This document shows, one piece after another, positions 57,219 through 64,000 of a stretch of 64,000 nt of DNA. This stretch comes from Limnohabitans sp. MORI2. Lineage in GTDB: Bacteria; Pseudomonadota; Gammaproteobacteria; Burkholderiales; Burkholderiaceae_C. The translations under genes were made by a program, and so were the position numbers. Under the pieces are notes generated by a model that searched no databases, had not been told where the DNA came from, and was given only the letters and a program-made list of their open reading frames with translations. The stretch spans positions 1,550,001 through 1,614,000 of the forward strand of contig NZ_AP027058.1 in NCBI RefSeq assembly GCF_027925025.1. The letters are read 5' to 3'. Numbering within the stretch: the first letter of the stretch is position 1; the number at the start of each line of letters is the position of its first letter.

Positions 57219-58082
57219 ATGGATGGAATGCTAGACCCTCACGACCGACGCCTTGCCGAAGCTTGGGAAACCCTCAAAGCACACTACGACAACGGCGACT
57301 CAATCACCCCCGAATCCAATCGCTTGGCGTTTGCAGACCCTGAGTTTTTGCTACGCCGCGAAACGCGCGGCTTGCGCATTCAACTCGAAATGCTCAAGCC
57401 TGATTTGGCGCAAAAAGAGCATGGCATCGAACACACGGTGGTGGTGTTTGGCAGTGCACGTTTTCGCAGCGAAGAGGTGGCTCACCAAGAGCTCATTCGT
57501 GCACGCGCTACAGGCGATGAGCAGCAAATTGCGAAAGCCGAAACCTTGGTGCGTAACGCACGCTTTTACGAGCAAGCGCGCGCATTGGGCCATACCATCA
57601 CCAAGTTCAGCACCTTGCAACCTGAACACAACAAGCTGTTCATCTGCACAGGCGGAGGCCCCGGCATCATGGAAGCGGCCAATCGAGGTGCGCAAGAAGC
57701 AGGCGGCATCAGCGTGGGGCTCAACATTGCCCTGCCCCATGAGCAAACACCCAACCCCTACATCACGCCCGATCTGAGCTTCAAATTTCACTACTTTGCG
57801 TTGCGCAAGATGCACTTCATGATGCGCGCCAAAGCTTTGGTGGCCTTCCCCGGTGGCTTTGGCACCTTGGATGAATTGTTTGAAACACTGACTTTGGTGC
57901 AATGCAAAAAATCCAAGCCCGTGCCCATCGTACTGTTTGGCAGCAGCTACTGGAAGCGCTTGCTGCACCTCGATGTGCTGGTGGAAGAAGGCGTGGTGTC
58001 TGAAGAAGACTTGGACTTGTTCAAATACGTCGACAGCGTAGACGACGCATGGAACTTTATTCGCTCTTTTTATGAACTCTGA
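57219..58082 (+). CDS. LOG family protein (lysine decarboxylase-like)
   Basis: A 287-residue Rossmann-fold protein of the TIGR00730/LOG family with the phosphate-binding FGSARFRSEE, GGGPGIMEAANRGA and the signature PGGFGTLDELFE. LOG proteins release free bases from nucleoside monophosphates (cytokinin-like chemistry); in bacteria this is nucleotide phosphoribohydrolase activity. It has about 70 residues before the core that short LOG proteins lack. Start ATG 57219 or 57228. Its end overlaps the convergent MFS gene by 26 bases. Physiological role not determined. Confidence 0.85.
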   Translation: MDGMLDPHDRRLAEAWETLKAHYDNGDSITPESNRLAFADPEFLLRRETRGLRIQLEMLKPDLAQKEHGIEHTVVVFGSARFRSEEVAHQELIRARATGDEQQIAKAETLVRNARFYEQARALGHTITKFSTLQPEHNKLFICTGGGPGIMEAANRGAQEAGGISVGLNIALPHEQTPNPYITPDLSFKFHYFALRKMHFMMRAKALVAFPGGFGTLDELFETLTLVQCKKSKPVPIVLFGSSYWKRLLHLDVLVEEGVVSEEDLDLFKYVDSVDDAWNFIRSFYEL

Positions 58083-59208
58083 GCTGATAAGCGCTGCGTG
58101 AGCCCAAACCCACCACCGCCGACACACACCAGAATACCCCGCTGATGCCAATGACGGTGCCTGCCGCACCAAACACCATGGGCATCAGCACGCTCGATGC
58201 ATTAATACCCATCAAGCGCAAGCCCAGCGCCTCACCGTGCCGATGCTCAGGCGTGATTTGATGCAAGGTGCTCATCACCATCGGCTGAACGCCCCCGAGC
58301 GACAAGCCCACCAACACCGAACACACACCCATCAACCACGCTGTCTCGGTGAACGGGTACACGGCCAACATAAATGAGGTAATGAGCATGGCACCCGTGA
58401 TGACTTGCCACTCTAGCAATCGCGCGGCGATGAAGGGCATCATCATGCGAATGAAAGCGGCCGCCAACGCAAATGAGCCCAAGATAGAACCAATGGCCGA
58501 AGCACTGAGGCCACGCTCGTGGCCCAAGATGGGCACCACAAAGGTGTGCACGTCCCAACAAGCGGATAAAAACCAATTCACCATCAACAAGCGGCGAAAC
58601 ATGGGTTCATTCAACAAGTCCCATGCGCTGTTGTTTTCGTGACCTTCGGGCTTGACCACTTTGGGTAACTCATGGGCTTGGCGAATCCACAGCCACGCGA
58701 TCACAGGCAACAAAGCCATGGCCGCAAATGCCCACTGAAAACCGGCATGGTCAATCAACAAGCCCGCCATCAAGGGGCCTATGAAATTAGAAAACGCAGG
58801 CGCGATTGACAACCAACTGAACGCTTGCTTCATTTGCGCCAAGCCTTGCGCAGCGCGTCCCACGTGGCGCTGCAAGGCGATGATGGCAATGCCTGTCGCA
58901 CCGCCCGTCATCAATCCACTGAAACACAACACGGGGAAGATGGGCCACAAGGCAGCGACCCCTGCGCCCATCGCGCCCATCAGTACGCTCCACATGACGG
59001 GGCGTTTCAAACCATGCAAGTCGGCGTAACGCCCAGCGGGCAAAGCCAAGAACACTTGGGTCAAAGCAAACATGGCCAGCAGCACACCCACCGCGGCTTC
59101 GCTTTGGCCGTTGCGCAAAGCCATCAAAGGGGCTGCCATGCGCATGCCGGCCATGCAGGCGTGCAAACACACTTGGCCTGCAATCAGCTTGGCGAGTTCA
59201 CGTTTCAA
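58057..59208 (-). CDS. MFS transporter
   Basis: A 383-residue major facilitator superfamily protein with about twelve membrane segments, including the motif-A-like ALPAGRYADLHGLKRPVM between segments 2 and 3 and the repeat of the fold after a central loop near 190. The substrate is unknown. The likely start is TTG 59208, which overlaps the rmuC stop (TTGA); no better start matches the N terminus. It lies downstream of rmuC and is convergent with the LOG gene. Confidence 0.85.
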   Translation of the reverse strand: MKRELAKLIAGQVCLHACMAGMRMAAPLMALRNGQSEAAVGVLLAMFALTQVFLALPAGRYADLHGLKRPVMWSVLMGAMGAGVAALWPIFPVLCFSGLMTGGATGIAIIALQRHVGRAAQGLAQMKQAFSWLSIAPAFSNFIGPLMAGLLIDHAGFQWAFAAMALLPVIAWLWIRQAHELPKVVKPEGHENNSAWDLLNEPMFRRLLMVNWFLSACWDVHTFVVPILGHERGLSASAIGSILGSFALAAAFIRMMMPFIAARLLEWQVITGAMLITSFMLAVYPFTETAWLMGVCSVLVGLSLGGVQPMVMSTLHQITPEHRHGEALGLRLMGINASSVLMPMVFGAAGTVIGISGVFWCVSAVVGLGSRSAYQLRVHKKSE

Positions 59209-60467
59209 ACTTTGGCATCCGTGTCATCTAAAGCGTCATCAAACTTGGGGAGTAGCGCTTGTGCTTCGCCTTCAGGCAAGGCTTCGACGTTCTTCAATGC
59301 GCGGCGCATTTGACGGCTGCGTGTGTCGGCACGATCCAAGGTGTCCGCTGCTTTTTGCACTTGCTCGCGCACCTTCTCCACCCAGTCGCCGTAGCGCTCA
59401 AACTCGGTCTTGACTGCCCCCAACACCTTCCACACCTCTGAGGCTTGTTGCTCCAGCGCGAGCGTGCGAAAGCCCATGTGCAAGCTGTTGAGCATGGCCA
59501 ACAAAGTGGTGGGGCCAGCCAGCGTCACACGGTAGTCGCGCTGCAAGCTGTCCATCAAACCAGGGCGGCGCAACACCTCGGCATACAAACCTTCGGTGGG
59601 CAAAAACAAAATCGCAAAGTCTGTCGTGTGCGGTGGCGCTAGATAGCTCTCAGCAATACTTTTGGCTTCGGTGCGGATGCGTGTTTCCAGTGCTTTAGCC
59701 GCCACTTCTGCAGCCACAGCATCGGCGCGGTCTTGGGCATCGAGCAAGCGCTCGTAGTCTTCACGGGGGAACTTGGCATCAATCGGTAGCCACACAGGCT
59801 CGCCATCTGCACCGCCTCGGCCTGGAAAGCGAATGGCAAAGTCCACGCGTTGGTTGCTGCGCGGTTTGGTTTCCACTTGCTTGGCGTATTGCTCCATCGT
59901 CAACACTTGTTCGAGCAAGGCTTCGAGTTGCACCTCGCCAAACATGCCGCGTGTTTTCACATTGGTCAACACGCGCTGCAAGCTGCCCACACCATCGGCC
60001 AGTTTTTGCATTTGGCCTAAGCCATTGTGCACTTGCTCCAAACGCTCTGCCACTTGTTTGAAACTTTCGGACAGGCGCTTTTCCAACGTCGTTTGCAGTT
60101 TCTCGTCAACGGTGCGACGCATTTCGTCCAGTTTGTCGGCATTGCTTTTTTGAAGCTGTTGCAACTGTTGGTTGAGCGTGTCACCAATGCTTTTTTGCAT
60201 CAGCGTGAGTTGCTGCACTTGGCTTTGCTGAAACAGCGCCAAGTTTTGCGTCAGCTCTTGGCGGCCACCGCGAGATGACTCAGTAATTTCGGTGCGCAGC
60301 TCGCGCTCGATGCGCTCTAGCTTTTCGTGCATGCTTTGCAGGCTCTGCTGCAAGCCTTGGACGGCTGCTTCGTTGTTGCCACTGGGTCTGCGCAACAAAA
60401 GCAACAAAAGCAACAAAAGCAAAGCATTGAACGCACCAACGCCAACCGCAATCCAAATTTCCATCAT
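59205..60467 (-). CDS. rmuC: DNA recombination protein RmuC
   Basis: RmuC-family protein that limits DNA inversions at short repeats in E. coli, with a PD-(D/E)XK-like nuclease core. The 420-residue product has an N-terminal membrane anchor of almost pure leucine (about 16-25), a long coiled coil (about 35-170) and the core with FAIRFPGRG, LPIDAKFPREDYERL and ILFLPTEGLYAEVL. The Leu run is encoded by 9-base tandem repeats at 60392-60418. ATG 60467 or 60464 start; it overlaps the ghrB-like gene by 4 bases. Confidence 0.92.
   Translation of the reverse strand: MMEIWIAVGVGAFNALLLLLLLLLLRRPSGNNEAAVQGLQQSLQSMHEKLERIERELRTEITESSRGGRQELTQNLALFQQSQVQQLTLMQKSIGDTLNQQLQQLQKSNADKLDEMRRTVDEKLQTTLEKRLSESFKQVAERLEQVHNGLGQMQKLADGVGSLQRVLTNVKTRGMFGEVQLEALLEQVLTMEQYAKQVETKPRSNQRVDFAIRFPGRGGADGEPVWLPIDAKFPREDYERLLDAQDRADAVAAEVAAKALETRIRTEAKSIAESYLAPPHTTDFAILFLPTEGLYAEVLRRPGLMDSLQRDYRVTLAGPTTLLAMLNSLHMGFRTLALEQQASEVWKVLGAVKTEFERYGDWVEKVREQVQKAADTLDRADTRSRQMRRALKNVEALPEGEAQALLPKFDDALDDTDAKV
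60392..60422. repeat. 9-base tandem repeat in the rmuC membrane anchor
   Basis: Three perfect copies of GCAACAAAA on the + strand plus a partial fourth, coding on the minus strand for consecutive leucines of the RmuC anchor. Copy number change would be in frame and only lengthen or shorten the anchor. Confidence 0.8.
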
Positions 60468-61438
60468 GCGGCCACCGTGTTCAAGGGCGTCAGAGATTTG
60501 CCTTGCGTGAAATAGCTGATGAGGTTGTCGGCTGCCAAATTGGCCATCGCCATGCGCGTTGGCATAGAGGCACTGGCAATGTGCGGCGTGAGCACGACGT
60601 TGGGCACAGTCAACAAATCAGGATGCACTTTGGGTTCGCCCTCAAACACATCCAAGCCCGCGGCTGCTATGCGCTTGTCACGCAAGGCTACAGCCAAAGC
60701 CGCGTCATCCACAATGCCGCCGCGTGCGATGTTAATCAGTGTGGCTGTTGGTTTCATTTGCGCCAGCTCTGCAGCACCAATCGTGTGATGAGAGGCTGCG
60801 CTGTAGGGCACGACCAGCATTACATGGTCTGCAGTTTTGAGCAATTCTTCTTTGCTCACATACGTGGCTTTGCATTCGGCTTCTGCCTCAGCACTCAAGC
60901 GTGAACGGTTGTGATAAATGACCTTCATGCCAAAGCCATATGCAGCGCGTCGCGCAATGCCTTGGCCAATGCGTCCCATGCCAATGATGCCAATGGTGCT
61001 GCCATGCACCTCTGCGCCAGCAAACATATCGTAGCGCCATTGCGTCCATTCGCCACGACGCAGGTAGTGTTCGCTCTCCGCCATGCGACGCGCAGTGGCC
61101 ATCAACAATGCAAAGCCGAAGTCGGCCGTCGTTTCGGTCAACACGTCGGGCGTGTTGCTGGCTTGCACACCTTGAGCCGTCATGGCTGGCACATCAAAGT
61201 TGTTGTATCCCACCGCCATGTTGGCGACCGCCTTGAGGTTGGGGCAAGCTTTGAGCACTTCAGCATCCACGGGGTCAGAGCCTGTGGTGAGTGCGCCCGC
61301 ATGCTGCGACAACGCTTGTGTCCAGGTGGCTTTGGTCCAAGCCACATCAGCTTGGTTATCGGTCACATCAAAGTGCTCGCGCAAACGCGCCAAAGTTTCT
61401 TCAAAAATAGGACGCGCAACAATGATTTTGTGTTTCAT
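60464..61438 (-). CDS. ghrB: 2-hydroxyacid dehydrogenase (GhrB-like glyoxylate/hydroxypyruvate reductase)
   Basis: D-isomer-specific 2-hydroxyacid dehydrogenase, probably reducing glyoxylate or hydroxypyruvate with NAD(P)H. The 324-residue product shows VGYNNFDVPA, the cofactor motif GMGRIGQGIARRA (near 155), catalytic Arg in NIARGGIVDD, Glu in DVFEGEP and His in TPHIASAS. Start at ATG 61438 with AAGG 7-8 bases upstream; TTG 61444 is possible. It lies between nhaD and rmuC on the same strand. The exact substrate is not fixed by sequence. Confidence 0.88.
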   Translation of the reverse strand: MKHKIIVARPIFEETLARLREHFDVTDNQADVAWTKATWTQALSQHAGALTTGSDPVDAEVLKACPNLKAVANMAVGYNNFDVPAMTAQGVQASNTPDVLTETTADFGFALLMATARRMAESEHYLRRGEWTQWRYDMFAGAEVHGSTIGIIGMGRIGQGIARRAAYGFGMKVIYHNRSRLSAEAEAECKATYVSKEELLKTADHVMLVVPYSAASHHTIGAAELAQMKPTATLINIARGGIVDDAALAVALRDKRIAAAGLDVFEGEPKVHPDLLTVPNVVLTPHIASASMPTRMAMANLAADNLISYFTQGKSLTPLNTVAA

Positions 61439-61451
61439 AGACAACCTTCAG

Positions 61452-62738
61452 TTAATGCGTGAGTGCAAACTCTGCGATGTAAACAAGAGCACCAGAAAAA
61501 TACCCAATCAGCGCTAAGCCACTGATTTTCTTGACATACCAAATGAAATCTATTCGTTCCAAGCCCATGGCTGCAACACCAGCGGCTGATCCGATGATGA
61601 GAATTGAACCACCGGTGCCTGCGCAATAAGCCAGAAATTCCCACAAAAAACTATCCGCGGGATATTGCGTCAAGCTGTACATGCCCATCGAAGCAGCGAC
61701 CAATGGCACGTTGTCCACAATGGCGCTGACGACACCAATGATCATCACAATCACATCTTGGCGGCCCACCGCTTGATCGAGCCAAGCAGCCAAATCAGAC
61801 AGGATGTGCGTGTGCTCCAACGTGGCCACAGACAACAGAATACCTACAAAGAAAACAATCGATGGCATGTCAATGCGCGTCAGCGCATGCGTGAGGGACA
61901 GATGTGCTTTGTCTTCATCGTCTTTGGTGCGATGCACCAAATCTCCCACCAACCACAAAATACCTAAACCAAAGAGCACGCCCATGAATGGCGGCAGATG
62001 TGTCCACGTTTTGAAGGCAGGCACAGCGATCAAAATGCCCAATCCCAAAAAGAACATCAGATTACGTTCGAAAGGGGTTGTCTCTCGGGCCGCTTGCTCC
62101 AATTCAGTGGCAAGAGGAGGAACCACAGATTTCCCTTTGAGAAGCCAACTCGTGACCAAGAGGGGCACCAACAAATTCACGAGCGATGGCAAAAACAAGC
62201 CTTTGATGATTTCTACGGCTGTGATTTGCCCACCAATCCAAAGCATGGTGGTGGTCACGTCACCAATGGGCGACCAGGCCCCACCTGCATTAGCTGCAAT
62301 CACGATGATGCCGGCAAAGAACAAGCGATCGTCGCGTTTGTCGAGCAGTTTCTTCATCAGCGACACCATGACGATGGTGGTCGTCAAGTTGTCCAAGATG
62401 GCGCTGAGAAAAAATGTCACAAATCCAACCAACCACATCAAGCTCGACAGCTGCGTAGTTTTGATGCGCGAGGTGATGACTTCAAACCCGTTGTGTGCAT
62501 CCACCACTTCCACAATGGCCATGGCCCCCATTAGGAAAAACACAATTTGTGCCGTGCTAATAAGAGACTCATTCAAATGCTCACCGACCAACTGGGCATC
62601 GCCCGTACTCACGGCATAAATGCTCCATAACAAACCTGCACCGACCAGAGCCGAAGCTGATTTGTTGATTTTGATAGGGTGTTCAAAAGCGATGGCGGCA
62701 TACGCCAGCACGAAAACAATGACCAGTGCCGTCAGCAT
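61452..62738 (-). CDS. nhaD: Sodium:proton antiporter NhaD
   Basis: A 428-residue ion transporter superfamily member with about twelve hydrophobic segments. Motifs typical of NhaD are seen: AFEHPIKINKSASAL near the N terminus, LSAILDNLTTTIVMVSLM and ANAGGAWSPIGDVTTTMLWIGG in the middle, and SAIVDNVPLVAASMGMY and YCAGTGGSILIIGSAAGVA in the second half. It exports sodium for protons. ATG 62738 has GGAG 6 bases upstream; TTG 62741 is a possible alternative. Placed between pncB and ghrB. Confidence 0.93.
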   Translation of the reverse strand: MLTALVIVFVLAYAAIAFEHPIKINKSASALVGAGLLWSIYAVSTGDAQLVGEHLNESLISTAQIVFFLMGAMAIVEVVDAHNGFEVITSRIKTTQLSSLMWLVGFVTFFLSAILDNLTTTIVMVSLMKKLLDKRDDRLFFAGIIVIAANAGGAWSPIGDVTTTMLWIGGQITAVEIIKGLFLPSLVNLLVPLLVTSWLLKGKSVVPPLATELEQAARETTPFERNLMFFLGLGILIAVPAFKTWTHLPPFMGVLFGLGILWLVGDLVHRTKDDEDKAHLSLTHALTRIDMPSIVFFVGILLSVATLEHTHILSDLAAWLDQAVGRQDVIVMIIGVVSAIVDNVPLVAASMGMYSLTQYPADSFLWEFLAYCAGTGGSILIIGSAAGVAAMGLERIDFIWYVKKISGLALIGYFSGALVYIAEFALTH

Positions 62739-62750
62739 CAAACGCTCCTT

Positions 62751-63935
62751 TTACGCGGGTTGCGTAATATCAAACACTTGGCGCAGGTAGGCCAAGTAGT
62801 TTTCGTCATCACACATGCCCTTACCTGGGGTGTCCGACAACTTGGCCACGGGTTGCCCATTGCACTGCGTCATCTTGATGACGATTTGCAATGGCTCATA
62901 GCCCAAGTCATTAGTCAAGTTGGTGCCAATACCAAATGCCAGTTGGCAACGACCACGGAACTGTTGGTACAGCGCAATCGTTTTTTCAACCGTCAAGCCA
63001 TCTGAAAAAATCAGTGTCTTGGTGAGCGGATCGACACGGTTGTTGCGGTAGTGTGCAATCATGCGTTCACCCCATGTGAAGGGGTCCCCGCTGTCGTGGC
63101 GCGCGCCATCGAAGAGCTTGCAAAAGTACATGTCAAAGTCGCGCAAGAAGGGCTCGATGCCATACACATCGCTCAAGGCAATGCCTAAGTCACCCCGGTA
63201 TTCACGTGCCCATGTCTCAAATCCAAACACTTGGCTGTCACGCAAGCGCGGCCCCAAGGCTTGGCAAGCTTGCAAGTATTCATGTGCCATGGTGCCCAGC
63301 GGGGTGAGGCCAAGCTTCATGGCAAACAAGGCGTTACTGGTGCCTGCCAGTTGGCCTTTGGTGCCAGTGCCGAGTTTGGAAATCAACACACGCAACAGTT
63401 CTTCGTGCCATGCTTTGGAGAAGCGACGGCGCGTGCCGTAATCGGCAATCTTCAAATCGCTCAAACGCTCAGCGTGCAAGGCTTCGATTTTCTGGTCTAA
63501 GCGACGGCGACCTTCCAAAAAGTCAGGCACTTTGTGCGTGTTGCGAAAGTACACCTCGTTGACGATGGCCAACACCGGAATCTCAAACAAAATGGTGTGC
63601 AGCCATGGGCCTTGAATGCTGATGTCAATTTCACCATTGGGCAACGCATTGACTTGAATGTATTTTTCATTCAGCCGAAACAGTCCCAAAAAATCCACAA
63701 AGTCGCTCTTGATGAAACGCAGGCTGCGCAACCAAGCCAGCTCGGCATCTTGAAACTGTAAGCTGCACAGCGAGCGAATTTCGTCACGAATTTCTTGCAC
63801 GTAGGGTGCTAGTGCCACACCAGGGTTGCGGCACTTGAACTTGTACGACACCTGCGCACTGGGGAATTGATGCAGAACAGCCTGCATCATGGTGAATTTA
63901 TAAAGATCGGTGTCGAGCAGGCTGGTGATGATCAT
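62751..63935 (-). CDS. pncB: Nicotinate phosphoribosyltransferase
   Basis: Preiss-Handler enzyme making nicotinate mononucleotide from nicotinate and PRPP with ATP. The 394-residue product has the N-terminal [30 protein letters not shown]-like [37 protein letters not shown] with the phosphorylated His and the C-terminal [12 protein letters not shown]. It is the third NAD-related locus in the window with pnuC/kinase and nnr. The upstream gene, cut by the window end, stops 21 bases before it. Confidence 0.96.
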   Translation of the reverse strand: MIITSLLDTDLYKFTMMQAVLHQFPSAQVSYKFKCRNPGVALAPYVQEIRDEIRSLCSLQFQDAELAWLRSLRFIKSDFVDFLGLFRLNEKYIQVNALPNGEIDISIQGPWLHTILFEIPVLAIVNEVYFRNTHKVPDFLEGRRRLDQKIEALHAERLSDLKIADYGTRRRFSKAWHEELLRVLISKLGTGTKGQLAGTSNALFAMKLGLTPLGTMAHEYLQACQALGPRLRDSQVFGFETWAREYRGDLGIALSDVYGIEPFLRDFDMYFCKLFDGARHDSGDPFTWGERMIAHYRNNRVDPLTKTLIFSDGLTVEKTIALYQQFRGRCQLAFGIGTNLTNDLGYEPLQIVIKMTQCNGQPVAKLSDTPGKGMCDDENYLAYLRQVFDITQPA

Positions 63936-63955
63936 CGCAAACTAACTAAAAAAAC

Positions 63956-64000
63956 TCAGGCGACCCAATGGGTGAACTCATTCACAGGCACGCGCGGCGT
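63956..64000 (-). CDS. C-terminal end of an unidentified gene (cut by window)
   Basis: On the minus strand 14 codons are open from the window edge and end at TGA (63956-63958), giving TPRVPVNEFTHWVA. It lies 20 bases upstream of pncB on the same strand, at a spacing expected for an operon neighbour. Too little is visible to name it; it could also be chance. Confidence 0.35.
   Translation of the reverse strand, partial: TPRVPVNEFTHWVA

Noticed and set aside
60392..60422. Short tandem repeats as a CRISPR-like array
   Set aside because: The units are 9 bases without spacers and encode a membrane helix.

Overview
The window is a stretch of bacterial core chromosome. Gene content and order point to a betaproteobacterium of the order Burkholderiales, most likely family Comamonadaceae (Limnohabitans/Rhodoferax-like). 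The main signs are the eno-ftsB pair, the rpsB-tsf-pyrH-frr-cdsA-dxr-rseP-bamA-skp-lpxD-fabZ-lpxA-lpxB-rnhB block, carAB-greA with a DUF4149 gene, rlmE-ftsH-folP-glmM, the polyhydroxybutyrate genes phaR and bdhA, and earP with an arginine-32 type EF-P. The species cannot be fixed from the sequence alone. No phage, insertion sequence, CRISPR array or rRNA was seen.

Layout. 1-2308 (+): 3' part of eno, ftsB, pnuC and a NadR-type kinase. 2313-3811 (-): hslO and a gamma carbonic anhydrase-like gene. 3853-4650 (+): a DUF455 ferritin-like protein. 4679-5605 (-): xerD. 5669-10476 (+): an AEC permease, rpmE2, a GT-C-like membrane protein, a MATE exporter and an ArsC-like reductase. 10473-15431 (-): glmM, folP, ftsH, rlmE. 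15466-15939 (+): yhbY. 15936-21291 (-): DUF4149, greA, carB, carA. 21462-35603 (-): the long envelope, isoprenoid and translation block from rpsB to an rRNA methyltransferase. 35821-38552 (+): dadA and the NAD(P)HX repair gene. 38565-40814 (-): rnr. Then tRNA-Leu(CAG) (+), and rimO, phaR, tRNA-Val(GAC) and relA (-). 45235-46540 (+): bdhA and a small putative regulator. 46534-47749 (-): ispF, ispD. 47802-52653 (+): mfd, a CbiM-like membrane protein, serB. 52692-54599 (-): uvrC. 54625-58082 (+): earP, two small secreted/lipoprotein genes, efp, a LOG-family gene. 58057-63935 (-): MFS, rmuC, ghrB-like, nhaD, pncB. The window ends in the 3' tip of another minus-strand gene.

The genes work together in several themes. 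Lipid A synthesis (lpxA, lpxB, lpxD), outer-membrane assembly (bamA, skp), phospholipid synthesis (cdsA), peptidoglycan precursors (glmM) and the MEP isoprenoid route (dxr, ispD, ispF) make this an envelope-rich region. NAD salvage and repair is spread over it (pnuC plus kinase, nnr, pncB). DNA repair is represented by mfd, uvrC and rmuC. Translation and stress control is covered by rpsB, tsf, frr, efp/earP, rimO, rlmE, yhbY, rnr, greA, relA, ftsH and hslO.

The points most worth a second look are these: uppS is missing from between frr and cdsA; the best-placed start codon of rnr is AUC, overlapping the promoter of the divergent tRNA-Leu; carAB has a long structured leader with no possible leader peptide; two small exported proteins lie between earP and efp, the first with its start codon inside a hairpin; and large nested inverted repeats precede the small regulator next to bdhA. 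No wholly new multi-gene system was recognised. The remaining novelty is mostly in regulation and small proteins.
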